64,000 bases of DNA. It comes from Haemonchus contortus (Eukaryota > Nematoda > Chromadorea > Rhabditida > Trichostrongylidae). The notes below the pieces were generated by a model. It worked only from the letters and a program-made list of their open reading frames with translations. It was not told the DNA's origin and searched no databases. Both the position numbers and the translations under genes were made by a program. Positions 1-13,900 of the stretch are shown in pieces. The stretch's first letter is position 1; every line of letters begins with the position of its first letter. Location of the stretch: the NCBI GenBank assembly GCA_000469685.2, contig LS997563.1:3173281-3237280 (forward strand), given 5' to 3'.

Positions 1-4
1 AAGA

Positions 5-310
5 ATGAAAAAGGATAAAGTAAAGTCTTGAAGTTAGGATCAATTCCGTGTGAGGGATGCGCTCCCGTATTCGACTTCCAATCGGAATCGTAGTGGCGTA
101 TTGAATGCGTATGTGGCCTATACAATGAATTTAGATGGGCAACCAATGTACAAGTCATTACTTTTAGCCTCCGAGACGAGTTTCTTACCAATTAACCGAC
201 CCCGGAGGATGGAGGGCTTGGTTGGCCTAGGCCGGCACCGATCCGGGACTCGAACCCGTGACCAAGCGCGTGTGAAGCGCACCCACGTGCCACTACTTCA
301 CCTCTGCCCT
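5..310 (-). repeat. tRNA-derived SINE, minus strand
   Basis: Read on the minus strand, a tRNA-like head lies at about 310-230 with an A-box-like GTAGTGGCACGTGG and a perfect B-box-like GGGTTCGAGTCCC. The unrelated body runs down to about position 5 and ends in a tail resembling the 3' ends of the copies at 55.5 and 58.6 kb. The tRNA part does not fold into a complete cloverleaf with a 3' acceptor, so this is a SINE rather than a tRNA gene. Confidence 0.7.
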
Positions 311-3300
311 AAGTTGAAGATGTATAAAGTTCCCTATACAATGTCCAAACGCAGTGCCCATTATCGAGGAAGTAGCTCTTAAAGCTCTGCCGTATGAAAT
401 TGTGTTCATGTGAAGACTCGGAACATGTTGGAATTACTAGACGAGCTCCGAATTCGTGACCTGTGATTTGCACTTGCGAGTGAACTAATCTCTTCGGCGA
501 GAGAGCTTTCTTTTTGATTGGTCACCGCCAAATAATAGCGATACTACTGTGCCTGTATCATCTGGCTTTCCACTGACAATCGCTCTACTCGAGCAAGATC
601 CACTATCGTCTCCGTTCGCACCTGTCGTGAGTCATTGCAGTCCAATGGACCTTCTTCGACGAAACGAATTACTCTTTTTGTTCAGAGTTTTGCATCAAAC
701 TTTGACCATCAAATTGACGGCATTTGGGGAACTCATTCGACGTCTCGGAGGATCCATTTAGTCAACCACCTCGGGCCTATTCCATCACAATTGCATGACG
801 TGGTTTTCTATTCACAGGCATGTCGACAGCGTGTCTAATCTTTGTTCATTTGCGGAGTTCGGAGCCTCAGATTCACCTCGTATTTGCTTGTATCGGGGAA
901 TTCCAAGCACAGCCCTTTATGTCAGTCTAGCGCTGAATGCATGCTTACCCTGTCTGCTCAAAGTCAACGAAGAAGGACAACTCTTCGGCGTGAAGCCGTT
1001 CCCTCGCTCATTACTAATCCCTCGATCTTCCTGAACAATATCTACACGGCTCGTTTAGTTCTGCTGCTCTGGAACTAACTAAATCATTCATGATCCATGC
1101 TGACTTCACAGGCCATGCACTGGTGACACAAAGTTCAGCTTGTAGCACATTCTCCTTAACGACCTTCATAAATGGCCTTGTTAACAAGTTTCCTTTATGG
1201 AATGCGATATAATAGTTAACAAATATTACTGGAAATTCACGCATTTCCGAGGCACAGGATGCAGAGGAATCATTCCTCAAGGTTGCGCTCATTGAAGATA
1301 GAAAATAGAAAACTTTTGTTTTGATCATTTCAGGAAGGAAAATAACATCTCCTCAGAAATCACTGCAACTCAATCCTTTCATGTATATGTACATCGTATA
1401 ACGGAGCACGTTGCAATGAGTAAACATCAAAATACACTAAAGGATTTGTATGGGAACGAGCCAGGCGACATAAAAATCATACAAGAAGGAAATGTGAAAA
1501 GCGGAAAAAACGAATTTTCGAGAAACAAGAGGAAAAAGAGCATCAAGGTAGAGATCGCAGGACCGTACGTATGCGAACACTGTCCTTTCCATACCATATG
1601 ATTGGAAACGTTATCTTTCAAAAGTGTTTTCAAACACCTCAAGAAGATAAGAAGAATGGAAAAGTCTGAGAGTTCGACTTATTGATAAGCAGTTATGCAT
1701 AGAATTACCAAAAGAGAAAGTTAGGCTTGAAGGTATTTGCATTGAAGGTTTGATGGCAAAGTATCGCATTCATTCAGGGCCCTGTATCTGAGCTAAACGA
1801 TGAAGCAGGGCTTTTCACCCTAATTTTGCGAGCTAGGATTCTAGGAAAGAATAGGAATTTTTAATAAATTGATGCTGGACAAGTAATGATTTTTTATAAA
1901 TAGGATGTAAAAAGTATAGTTGAGGTGCCCCTCTTAACCGCGCTTAGGTGTTTTTCGTGGGTACCCTTCTAAGGAACTATAAATTGAAACCGAATAGGAG
2001 GGCCTGAAGCTCAGACGGGATCGATCAATGCCAAAAGACTTTATCCTTTTGACTTTACCCCTCTACAGATGAACATTGATATCTGGGCTATGTATAGGCT
2101 AGGGAAAGCGCTGTGCAAAACTTCCAATTAAAGAGAGGGTGTTCGCTAGAGGCGAGATGCTAAAATGTTATGGCAACCAAAGGTTGGTCTGCAAACAGCG
2201 AAATAAATGACTTTTTTTGTTTGCTGTATTGATCGCTACGATATCGCACACCCGAGCTTTTTTCCCTGTCTACTGCACATCTGCAACTCTGTGCAGACTG
2301 TTGTGATGGAAATCTGATCATACCGCTAGCAGTTTTTTGTGAAAAGATAACTATGGACAGACGAAACGTTTCCATCGGAAAAAGGACACTCTCTTATCAA
2401 AATTCTTCATATTTGATGCATGAGTAAGCCCCTCATCTTGCCCTTCTTTCGTACCAAATCGTGAAATTAGACAATCTTCTATCTTCTATTCAGCGATGAA
2501 GTGTCGAGCTATAAACATAGAAGCCCCCCCCCCGCCCTCACCTCCGACCCCCTCCTCGAGACTTTCTGGACATGTTGCTTCTGGCCTGAATTCGATCCAA
2601 CCCAAATCGAGGAGGAAGTGCTTCTAACTACCATACCCTGAATGGCTTACCTCGGGTGCCTTTCTGAGGTTATTCCCATGAAAAGAACAGAGAAATCAAG
2701 AATTCCACAGTGGGTAGAACCCGTCGAAGATGTCCTGAGGTCTTGCAGATTCTGAAGGCAGAGTTCAGCTCTCTGCTCCAGATCGCTTATGTCGATGTAT
2801 ATTTTGAATGCTCGATGAGCGGACGAGTTTCGCTGAGATAGAAATTAAACATCTCCATAAGCTAATGCTATAAAAATTACTTAATTTGGGCTGTTCTGGT
2901 GGTCCAAACATCGCTACTTTTTAGTGTTATGAGTAATCAGCGCATTCAAAAAATCAGAAATTTCATCACTCATAAATGGCAATAATTATTTCGAAACAGT
3001 CGTTGACATTTCGCCGCGTGTGAACAGTTATTCCAATGCGTGAAAAAAAGACCATAAAAAGATGTCCATATGTGTAAACAATTTCGGGAACTCATGCCAT
3101 TGTATTAGTACAAACATGATATGATTCTACAGTGAGCCATCTAATTATCCATCACTCAGTCTAGAAGAACTTTCACCGTCGAATGAAAGTTGTTAGAAAA
3201 GTTCGTTGTGCCTCCTGTATAACATCTCCATGCAACGAATTTCACATAGTTATTAGTGTCACATTTAATCGACTTTTCCTGAGCTGCTTTCACCCACCCA

Positions 3301-3365
3301 TTGTTCCGTTGCCGGATCCCTTCGGAGAAAAGCGCATAATGGTCATGAATCGTGAAAAAAGGGTG
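311..3365. other. Intergenic stretch, no gene seen
   Basis: Only short open frames without homology or a coherent splice pattern are present. A fragment at about 1985-2065 matches the 3' tail of the SINE family (CAGACGGGATCGATCAATGCC followed by a T-rich end). A C-run lies at 2525-2535. I see nothing else that can be supported. Confidence 0.5.
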
Positions 3366-3555
3366 GAGCTGGTGTAGTGGCAAGTGGTGCACTATTAAAC
3401 ACGCATGGTTACGGGTTCGAATCCCGGGTCAAAGTGCGCCTAAGTCAAAAACCCTTCCATTCCTTCAGAGTCGGTTGATTAGCACCGGATTCGTTTGAGG
3501 ATCCGGGGAAAAAAAGCCGACTGTAATGGAATGCGACCTCCATTACCTCCAATTC
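3366..3555 (+). repeat. tRNA-derived SINE, plus strand
   Basis: The tRNA-like head GGTGTAGTGGCAAGTGG and the B box GGGTTCGAATCCC are followed by the family's body segment (CCTTCCATTCCTTC, then GTTGATTAGCACC). The copy runs head-on into a second SINE on the other strand. Confidence 0.7.
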
Positions 3556-3811
3556 AGTATCGTAGTGGCAGTTTCTGAATGCGTATATGGCCTAAACCAT
3601 GACTTGAGGTAAACATCCGATGTACAAGTCAGTGATATTATCCTTCCACACCTGGTGGAAGAATAATATCACTGACTAGTCTGTACCAATTATTCGACCC
3701 TAGAGGGATGGAGCATTTCATTTTGTGGGCAAGTATCGGTCAAGGATTAAATCTACGGACCATGCTTATGTAGTAGTACACCACTTGCCACTATACCACC
3801 TCGGCCTGTCT
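3536..3811 (-). repeat. tRNA-derived SINE with internal hairpin, minus strand
   Basis: The head at 3811-3720 on the minus strand (GGTATAGTGGCAAGTGG) is followed by the usual body. In the middle, where other copies read a simple GTCTGGGAGGATAAAGCACTGAC, this copy carries an inverted duplication. Arms 3628-3641 and 3663-3676 pair perfectly, with further pairing inward. Confidence 0.65.
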
Positions 3812-6800
3812 TTGCGACAGAGTTCTTGAATTATGCCCAACAATGGAATGCAGCAGGCCTAAAACCAAAACGAAAGTTCCCGTATACCCTAAACTGCACG
3901 AATGCTGTAATGCAAGGAAGTCTGCTTTTCAAGGAATGAGAAGTCGGTGAAGCAAAAAAAAGGGGGGGGGGGGGCGAATGTATTATACATATTAATGGTT
4001 AATAGTTATCTATAATCGGAATGTCATTGAGAAGCTGAAGGTAAGGCCATCCGCGATTGTGGCGGAGAGACAGCGCGTTTCTTGGAAAGCTCAAGTGTGT
4101 ACGACCCCCATCCGGCACCAAAGTTTCACCATACATTAGCACCGACTTTATTACGCCGTAAAAATGACTAAAAATAACGACATTTTTGAAATACTGGTCC
4201 TCTTACTTACAAAAAAGGGAAAGTGCACAGCTAGTGCTAAAAAAATATTTTCTGCGTAGAAATTTGAGAAGGTCCTGTACATAACATTTGGAAGTTTAGC
4301 AGCGTAACACCTCTCGCACGATTGAAAGTGACCAGCATGAGAGGATTTAGAAAACGGGAAAGTCTCTCGGAAACGGAAAACCAACACGCAACAATGTCAG
4401 GATGATTATCTCATCTGATCACAACAAAAACCGATATTTTTGTGCCACATGACTTTATGGGAAAATATTCGACAGACCGTAACCCTGCTTTCAATTCTTT
4501 GTTGGAGTCCAATAAAGGCGAATCATTTATAAAGCAAGTGATTATATAAAATCAGAAAAATTGAGCAGAGCTAACCGTGGAATAACAAGAGCATCTGTCC
4601 ATCCACGAAGTTTGTTTTATGAACTGGGACCGACCGGATTTTTGAGTACAATTCCAATTGTGGGTGGTCACAGGCTACTTCAGGCATCGATGAAGTATAT
4701 GAGGGAGCAGAACATGAACAACACCCAAGCTTAGAAGAAGGAAAAAACAACAAGTACCAAGGAGAGAATCGTTAAGTCAAAAATTTGCTAAAATGCGAGA
4801 AATTTTTCAAAAGCTTTTAAACTCTGGGAACCGGAAAATCCTAGGCCCTCTAACGCGATTGAAAATAACGTTCAGCAATAGCTTGTCGTGCTACAGTGCC
4901 AAGAGAGGCAGTTATATGAATATTGTCCATATGCGGATGAAAACTAAGCTTAAATACGCATTTCGAAAATGCACGACAACAACGACGTCGAAGCCCGACT
5001 TAGAGACAAATCCTATACCATAATCATCTTAGAATTTCAGATAAGAAGATCTTCACTAACAACAGTTGACCCATAAACAATCAAACAAACATCTCTGATC
5101 AGAGAAGGAAACGGGTTGGCATAGAGGTATGGCGAGGAATGGGCATAAAATGAATATTCCTTGTCGTTAGTAATTTGTAGGTTGAACTTGTAGGACCACC
5201 CGCAAGGCAGTGCTTTTATCCTTCCAGACGAGTCGGGCCAAATACCAACTAAATCACCCAGCAACATAAAAAACGAATTTAAGTGTTATTTTGTTAAAAG
5301 ACCTAACAGCATTCTTACTGCGAGTGACTACATCCAACAAGACACCTAAGACATCCGAAACTCAGGAAACCGGAAAACTACGCTCTTGAAGGCCGTCCTT
5401 TGTTGGCATCACGGTTTCTAGTGCTTTTCGGAAATGATTTTCGTTCCTTTCGTAGAACTGAATGGAAAGCGAAAGAGGCAAAGAGGCGAGTCTGTTCAAT
5501 TGGATTCCTCGGGTGATTTTGAAGACTTCGTTCCTCCTCGGAACGTTTATGCAAACCATATCTGCTAAGTGACCCACTTTGAACACAATCAAATTCAAGA
5601 CCAAGCAGGTTTGAGGAAAACTTGACAAGGGGTAGACCTTGAAAAGGAGCCAAAAACATAAATAACAATAAAAAATATCACAAGTAGTCAGTTTTTTACA
5701 AAAATGTACGAGAGGGGTACGCAAGTAATCATGGATCATTTCACCTAACAAATAAGAGTAAGGATCAACCCGAGGTTACTCGGGTAAAACAGAACGGTAT
5801 GATGATATACTCGTTAACAGGGCACGGTCTGAGAACATTGGGACGCTGTCATTTGATGTCCTCGAGCAGTGTTCCTTTCTCCCACCCACTCCCGCAGACA
5901 TTCGGGACACCTTATGTTTCGTGTGAATCAAATTTGCTGTCAAGTTCCAAGCAGAACTGCTGGAATGGACTGGTACCCAATCTACGCAATACACAAAAGC
6001 TGCGGTATTGAGGTCCTACGAGAGGAGAGCTGTGTCGTGGTACTTTTAGCCGATCAGTAAACAATTTTGAAGGTTTTCTTAGAGCTTCTGCAAAGAGCTC
6101 AAAGCTATTCAATGAAGATCTCCCTCAAAAATGAACAGCACCACAAGCGGAAGTTCAGACGGCGATAGATTTTAAAACGTATGAATCGATTAAGTAGTCA
6201 TGTAGTAGCTTTTTATTTGCCATAGGAGGTCGACCGCCAAAGCCGAATAAGCCGTTGAGACAACAACAACAGTGACACAACGTACGTGCACAAATCAGCT
6301 GGAATTCGGTGATAAGAACGATAGGCCCGTGTAGAATCCCCTACGCAATGAAATTCATTCTCCCAAAAGATTCTGGAAGACATGGTGATTCGAAACAAAA
6401 ACAAAATAGGGAAGTAACGATGCCAAATACTCGAGTAAAGTGTCGAGTTATAAGAAACAAGACAAGCTCAAAAGCTGGGCAGGTCGTTCCATCAGCTTCA
6501 GTTCTTTCACAACCAGTAGATAGAATCCCATTTGTGTCCAACCATCCTCATCAACCAAAGACCAGAATGCTCACTGCATCTCACTACAGTATCTCATGCT
6601 AAATCACCTGAGAGTGAGCCATCTTCTTCGACCATTTTCACCTAAGAAATCCATCACTTATAACCAAATTACCAAACGAAGGCGAACAAATATGAACGGT
6701 TTCAAAAATCTGAATAACCTAACTAATCAGAGTTGTATGTAGCACTCTCCTGTCAAAGTGAGGGCCAATGTTTATCAAATCCAACCCGCGCAATCGCACT

Positions 6801-7960
6801 TGTACTGGTTTTATAAACATTCATTCTCATGTCACCGTGAATGAGATTGCATCTTTGTGCTCTTGTGACAGTTAGCTGTCTAGTTCTCAACCACACCCCG
6901 TTTAACGGTAACAAAAAGCGAAAATGGGTGGGGAAATTCGTAATTCTGCAAATGAAAGGTTAACGCGAAGAACAACAGCGGTAACCAAGAATAGGCTAAA
7001 GGGCTTGGGGTACTCGGACGGTTTTTTCGTATACAAACTAAGTAGTAATGTCTTTGTTGTGCTAACCTATGCTTGGGTACAGCCACGTTCACGAAACTCC
7101 TAAATTCCTTACACGAAGTCATTGAAAGCAATCTTCTCCATGGATCCACGAGATGAAAGCATCTAAAGTATACGATCGATATTTCCGATTAGTGACAAAT
7201 GAAACGCACTTTTTAAAGTACGATGTCCCTTTTCAATAGTGCCAATAAGATGCCATCGAAAAACGCCGCCGATCGATAACAAACATTAGAAGAATAGAGC
7301 GCCGAATAATAGGCCTTCAACACTAAAAATTGTTTTACGACAAACCTCGCAATACTATTTTGGACTTCAATTAGATGCAGCATAACTGGTTTTCAAATCG
7401 CTGTACTGCTTAGGAAGCGGAAAAGAAAGTGGCAGACAACTAACAATCTTTCAATCATTTCATCATTGGAACAAGAAAAGAAAAAGAAACTGCTTGATGC
7501 AACTGCATCGCCAGGCAAGTGACACGTGTAATAGCATTTCGAGAGACATAAATATTATTATACAATGACCAGTGGTTCCAATGCTTAAATTATGACTTTC
7601 CAATCAAATGGATATTACGGTGAAAAAGTGTGATAGAAAAATGATGTAATATGCGAAATTGTGCCCAACATATTTGTTCTACAGCGAAACGGTTTCAGTG
7701 TAAAGTTGAAAGAATATCAATTCTATCGAATTCAGAAGGGTAAGGCCTGTAATATCATTATGCTGTGAGATTTCAAGTGAGATTCAAGGAACCGAGTCAC
7801 TAAGTCCTCTATGATGTTAGTTTCTTATGCATGAAGACGATGAGTATTTGGAAAAGTCAACAGCTTTGTCAAGAAAATAATGAGATCTAATAAAAAGCAA
7901 AGATTAAAAATAAACTATGGCTGGAAAACAAAAGACAAAGAAAACAAAAAGAAAAGAAAA
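3812..7960. other. Intergenic stretch downstream of wntless, no gene seen
   Basis: No open frame shows recognisable homology or a matching exon chain on either strand. A G-run lies at 3962-3974. A rearranged fragment of the SINE body is visible on the minus strand at about 5150-5260 (CCCGACTCGTCTGGAAGGAT). The 3' untranslated region of the minus-strand wntless gene must begin just below 7961, but I found no clear AATAAA on that strand. Confidence 0.5.
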
Positions 7961-10900
7961 CTAGTCTGTGGCTGGCTTCAAGAACGTCGTCATCGGATTC
8001 GCCTCGTATGTCCCATCCATTAAACCCTCATTCTCATCAACCAACTCTTAAAATAAAATAGTAGATGCTTAAAATTTTTTGAAACTTATTAGAATATTTA
8101 TTGCTACATCTGTTGCAGTTACTGATCCTAAAGGGGACTCTAGAGATTGCGATTAATCTGAAAACGAGAGAGTAACAGCAGCTCTGGCTTCTTCTTACCT
8201 GTTACGCCAGAGTAGCATTTATGTGAAGGAGCGTACATGGCGAGAAGCAGTAAGACGTAGATGTTCCACATTCCGAACGTTCCAGTGAAGAATGCTGATG
8301 TGCTGTGGGTCAAAACACTATCTTCAGGATTGTCAGAATGAATTTGAGCTTCTCCATACTGGAATATTAGTGATGAATATGAATGTAATTATTGCATATT
8401 AAGATATCTGCCGCTCTGTTGTCTTCAACAGTTCGCACAATTAAGTTGTTTCCTGACGCCGTATCACACGAATGAGAAATTCGGGTGGTAAATGGGTTGT
8501 TGCTAAACAGGAAGTTTAAATCACCAATACCAGATGGACTGATTTCGAGCAAACGCTCTAGAAGGCGCAGGAATATTAGCGGGTGAATTGCTCCTAAAGC
8601 AGCGTACCTACAGGACTATTTTACTCCAACTCCTAGAGAAAGGCTACTGCTGTGGGCAGACATCTGTAGATCGAACAACCCGCAGTACGCTCAAAATGAG
8701 AGCACGTAAGCTGACGTAAAGTTATATCTATCATGCGAAGACGAGCTGCTCAGTATTTAGCAACCTAAAACGCAGAGAGAATGGGTAATACTCTCCAGAA
8801 TAATTAGAAACCTAGAATAGCAGAGCCAGAATCCAGACCATCCATTGACCTAAAAGGAATTGAAACTCAGAAGGTGCAGGTTTGAACTTTGCAGAACTAT
8901 ATTCCATTCAATTTTGCTTTCTAGAAGTGAATGAGGCCTATCGTTACTGCCCCTTGTAGCAATTAAGAATTTCATCCGAAGAAGTCATTGCGAAACAGAA
9001 ACTCCATAGCGAACTCCACCAAGACATAATGAAACGGAAAGTGGAAAAGGAAACAAAATGACGAACCTGTTTCATAATGTAACAAGTAATCGTGAGACCC
9101 GCACACAACAATGTGAGAAGCATAAGGAATTTGAAGCGGTATATAATAGACTCGACCTGGAATTGCGCACGTGTCGGCAAATTTCTAAAGGTGTAATGGC
9201 TGTCGTAGTTACCTTTAAACGTCTATTTTCGCATTCTCTGTACAGTTGCGCGGAGCGTTTGCTTTTGATCGTGAACCAAACTTTCCATATCTTACCAAAC
9301 AGAAATACGAAGTAGATCATGGTGCATAACGATGCCGCGTAGACGGAAAATTTCTGGAAACGTGCGGCGTATACATTACGGAGGAATGTAATCTTTGAAG
9401 TTAATGGAAATGAACTCACAGCGACTACAGATCCTGCCTCGCTGGACCATATGCTATAGAAAGGATTGCTTAGCTGGAAACCTCGCTCACAAATGTCATA
9501 GATTAACAGCAATGAAGACGCCACCGCAATGAAGAAAAGGTTGAAGCGATAAGATGCCTAAAATAGTATACTACTAACCATTTATAAAGTCAGCTTACCA
9601 GGGAAGGATCCCAACTCGAAGTGGCCATTTGAAATAAGACCTATACTGCTAGATGTGTTTTCGGGCACTGAATTCAAATCCGCTTTCCAAATCTGCCAAG
9701 CGATTCTCTGAACGGAGTTATGAGGGTGGTTTTAGGTGACATTAAATGAGAAAACTTAAATTACATGGAAGCAGCTCGCTCATCAACGACGGATTGGTGT
9801 AGTGGTAAGCGTGACGCTTCATGGGCGTGAGGCTAGGGGTCGGATTTTGCAGGGGATCGAGTTTTTGCATTATATAGAATTTTTCCCTCCAGGACTAGGA
9901 AATACTCTCATGGTAATTTTTTCACGTTTTATGACCTTTTAAGGCTTTGCTGATACCTTCTCCTACCTACCTACCTGTTACCGAGTGGGAAATTGCGCAA
10001 AATTTTAGGTCCGGGCGAGTAAAACGCATATGATAAGCAATGATGTTGCTAAAGTGGGTGTAGATGCTAGATTAGGTGCGATGGTGAGTAGCAGATCCGA
10101 AGTCACCTGCACAGGCATTGTTGATAGTAGACTCGTGGACATCGTTCAAAGAGCAGAAAGCTATTCAGTGCGTCTTACCTCCACAAAAGCAGGTGAAGTG
10201 AGTGACACCCCGCTCGAGGCTACCACGAGACTAACACAACTGACAGAAGCTAATTTCATATTTCCTCCTAGAAATATGGTTAAACGCACCACTCATATGT
10301 AATAGCTCATGATCTCAACTTTTACGTGTACACACGAGACCCAATTCTTTGCTTACTACCGTCTGCCTATTTTCAGTTCTGGGCGGTTAGATTTAGAAAA
10401 TTTCTCTCCTGTTCATGGTATGCCTCCGGCTACTTAAGCACTCACCCGGGTGATTTTGGGACGCTTACACAATTCGGTTTTCCTTCTGATTTGGGGTTAG
10501 TGAGTAAAAAGCAATGAGCTGTGACGAGCTCTTTTTCATCCGTTTCTCCCATTGTGAAAAGCTTCTTTGTTACAAGCATTTCGTGCTAGAGTATCACATT
10601 TGTCCATAAAGTGGCAAAAGTCACCCTACTGTGAATACTGCTGTGAGTATAGAGTGCATGGGCATGCGAGTAAAATTGATGAATTACTTCAAGTGGATAA
10701 ATATCGGCAAAAGCCTTAAAAGGTCATAAAACGTGATGAAATCACCGTGACAGTATTTCATAGTCCTGGAGGGAAAAATTCTATATAATGCAAAAAATCG
10801 GTCCCCCACAAAAATCGAACCCTAACCTCTCACCCATGAAGCGTCACGCTTACCCCTACACCAATCCGCCGTTGAAGGGTGAGCTGCTTCCATGTAATTT

Positions 10901-13900
10901 AAGTTTTCTCATTTAATGTCACCTAAAACCACCCTCATAACTCCGTTCAGAGAATCGCTTGGCAGATTTGGAAAACGGATTTGAATTCAGCGCCCGAAAA
11001 CACATCTAGCAGTATAGGTCTTATTTCAAATGGCCACTTCGAGTTGGGATCCTTCCCTGGTTAGAACGACATTCGAGCAGAATTTCTGGACGACTCGCCC
11101 AGGAGTGGACGACTTCAACATTAAGAACTGTACCAGCAAGTATCGACACAAAATGTAATCGAAAAAATAAATAGCTCACAATGTTATTTCTTGTTGTATC
11201 ATCAATCAAATGTTCACCGGCGAAGATTAACCAGAATGCAAAAAGGACTCCGTAGAAGGCACCCTGCCGCAAGTCTCCAAGAAGCAGCATAAATGGCACG
11301 CGAAGTATGAGCGATACCCACTCCAAAGGAACTGAAATTGGGTGCTCAACAATGATATACCGCCTAATTTAAAAAAACTTTCAGGATTTCAAATGGAGCA
11401 AGTAAATAAGGGTCCTAACTCAGTTTCTGAACGCTATATCAAAGTCATAAAAGAAAATCGCATGCAGCTCCTTCGATACAAAAAAAAGCTAGTTTAAATC
11501 ATTCCAACTGTGAAATTAAAGGTGAAAGTACGTATAGAGGAAATGCCATCAAGTAGATCTTATCATCTACACGAGTTAAGTCACCATGTCCGCGTCACAT
11601 TTCATTGGAAAAGGAATCTTTTTTTGTTTATCTTGCATGGAATAGCAGGGCCGAATTTCGGTTCGCAAATGATGAAGGAGAAAATTAAAGACTAATTTCT
11701 TGCTTACGATTCTTTCTTCAAGCTCACCGATATCGACATAATCTCATTGCAAAAAGTTTTAGAAGAAAAAACATTTGATCAAGTAGGGAGCCAGAAAATT
11801 GTCCATTATATTTTTTGGCAAGGTAAATAGTGTAAAAGAGCAACCAAAGACGGGCAGTCAAAGCCAAAGACCATTTTTCAGAAAAGGAATTGCCTTTCGC
11901 TTTAGATCAGGCGCATCATTAATCACTCAAAAAAAACCTTGTAAACTTGGCTAAGGTGTTCTGATACAGCCACACCCGTCCAAATTTGGTCTGCTGAGTA
12001 GGAAAAAATCTGGTTGCCTGAGGAATGAACGGATTGGGCGAATTCTTTGCTTAGCGAGAAACATCAAGACCTCTCCGTGCTAGCAATAGCGCACCCCCGA
12101 AAATATTGAAAAACAATATCAATAGACAGCATTTTCAACTTAAAAGTGAACAATTTTATTTTTCAATTTTATGCCACTTTCAATATTTCAAGAGTGGAGA
12201 CTTAACGTTACAGGCCGAGTAGCACCTGTATAACTCACGAAAAGAAAGGAGCGGAAGGTGATAAGAGAGTTCAGTTAGGTATTTGAAAGGTTAAATAGAG
12301 ACTAAATATGATTATAGAAGAAGAAAGATACAAAAGAATTCATAGGTTAGTAGTCAGCTCACGATTAAGAAATCAAACTCACAGTCAAGTACAGCTAGAC
12401 TGATTCCAAGAGCCATTATAGCCTTTTCAAGTAATACCGGCTTGCGAGCCAGTTTATCTACCTAAAACAAATGAAAACCATAGATTGAACAATATAGGAT
12501 ACTATTAAGAAGATGTAATGAGAGTGAGACTTTCATCAAACTTACCCTGTTCCAGTACCACCAAATAGCAGCAGTAACAATGGGAAAAACAAGAGTTTTC
12601 AACCATAGCCAGATAAGAGTGAACCCGCCATTCTGATGAATCGTCTGAAATGGGAAAATTGAGCTGTTTTGAAAAGGACTGTTATTTTTCCTAACTGAAC
12701 ATCAAATATAATAAAATAAGGTTACCTACCACTACTCGTAGATTCGCAATTTTTCCGATTTGACAGTTTGGGCTCTTCGGGTTCGCACTGTAAAATGGGA
12801 TTAATAGTTCACCCATGTAACACACCCGATTTATGTAAAATATAAAATGTAGTTGTCTTACTTGCATGCTGTTTGATTGATTGGAATCCTGACATTCAAC
12901 AAGTAAAATGGATAGTTATTGGATCCCATTTCAAAGAGATCAATCACGCCACAGTCATACATGTGTCCGCTAGATTTCTAAGAAAAGATCGAAGTTTACA
13001 AACAATAAACGAAAAGCAATAGAATAAAGGTAAACGTAAGTAATATGTAGTGATTTGTTGTCCAAAGAACTTACTGACCTTATCTGAAGGGATACTGCAC
13101 TCCAAGGTTCGAGTAATATTTGTAGTAATTAAATCATGCCACTCATCTGCCGCATCAGTGTTTGTACGATATCCCATCCGAATTTCGAGCTCCAGAAGAG
13201 CTCCATCCACTGAAAAAAAAATGTCGTTTCTATGATGCTCGAGGAGTAAAACACTATCAAACAGCTGTAAAGATTAACACAGGGCAAATACAAGAAACGG
13301 GCGGGTGGCTGACTTCCAATCTACAATGGGATTGAGAGAGGGGAGGGGGAAGCAGTACTGTACAAAAAAACAAGGACAGAAATGGAAAAAAGTAATACAA
13401 AGCGAACAATAACGAGATCATGAAAAAAGAAGTAAGGTACCATATTTGAAAATATCGCTGTATTCGACTTCAACTTGGAGAAGCCCAAGAAGGAACTGGA
13501 ACCAAGGTGAATACTCGAGTTGAATGCGCTCCCTAAAATGTAAATAATATTCAGTAACCACCATTCGAAACGACTTAACGTACATAAATGTTTCTTTGAA
13601 AAAAGAACTGAATTTCACTAACCTCATGTGTGGCATTTGTGCAACGAATACAATTTCTCGTAGATCAAATGAACTAGGCGTATATGATGAAAGATCCCCA
13701 ATTACATCGCAATGCTGAAAGCTTATTATGTTAAAATAACAAAGCATTAGATAGCAAAATTCTAGGTGGGCTTTCTTACAAACCAGCTTGATGGGTGATC
13801 TGCAGTGGGCCTTAGTTATAGAACGGCAACAGACACCTCTTTTCACGCCTGGTGATAACATAGGTGGGGAATGGGGGCAGCGCCCTTTTGATTCATTGAG

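Noticed and set aside
3366..3440. Genuine tRNA gene
   Set aside because: The B box is good, but the acceptor stem and 3' end do not pair and the same head recurs with a constant non-tRNA body, so it is a SINE.
5362..5751. 129-residue minus-strand open frame
   Set aside because: No homology, no supporting splice sites or neighbours, and a nearby frame contains SINE-derived sequence.
9072..9524. 150-residue minus-strand open frame as a single exon
   Set aside because: It reads through two wntless introns; the true exons are 9557-9420, 9353-9213 and 9156-9067.
10030..10302. Transposase inside the foldback element
   Set aside because: The 90-residue frame has no DDE-type or helix-turn-helix pattern and the element is too short for an autonomous copy.
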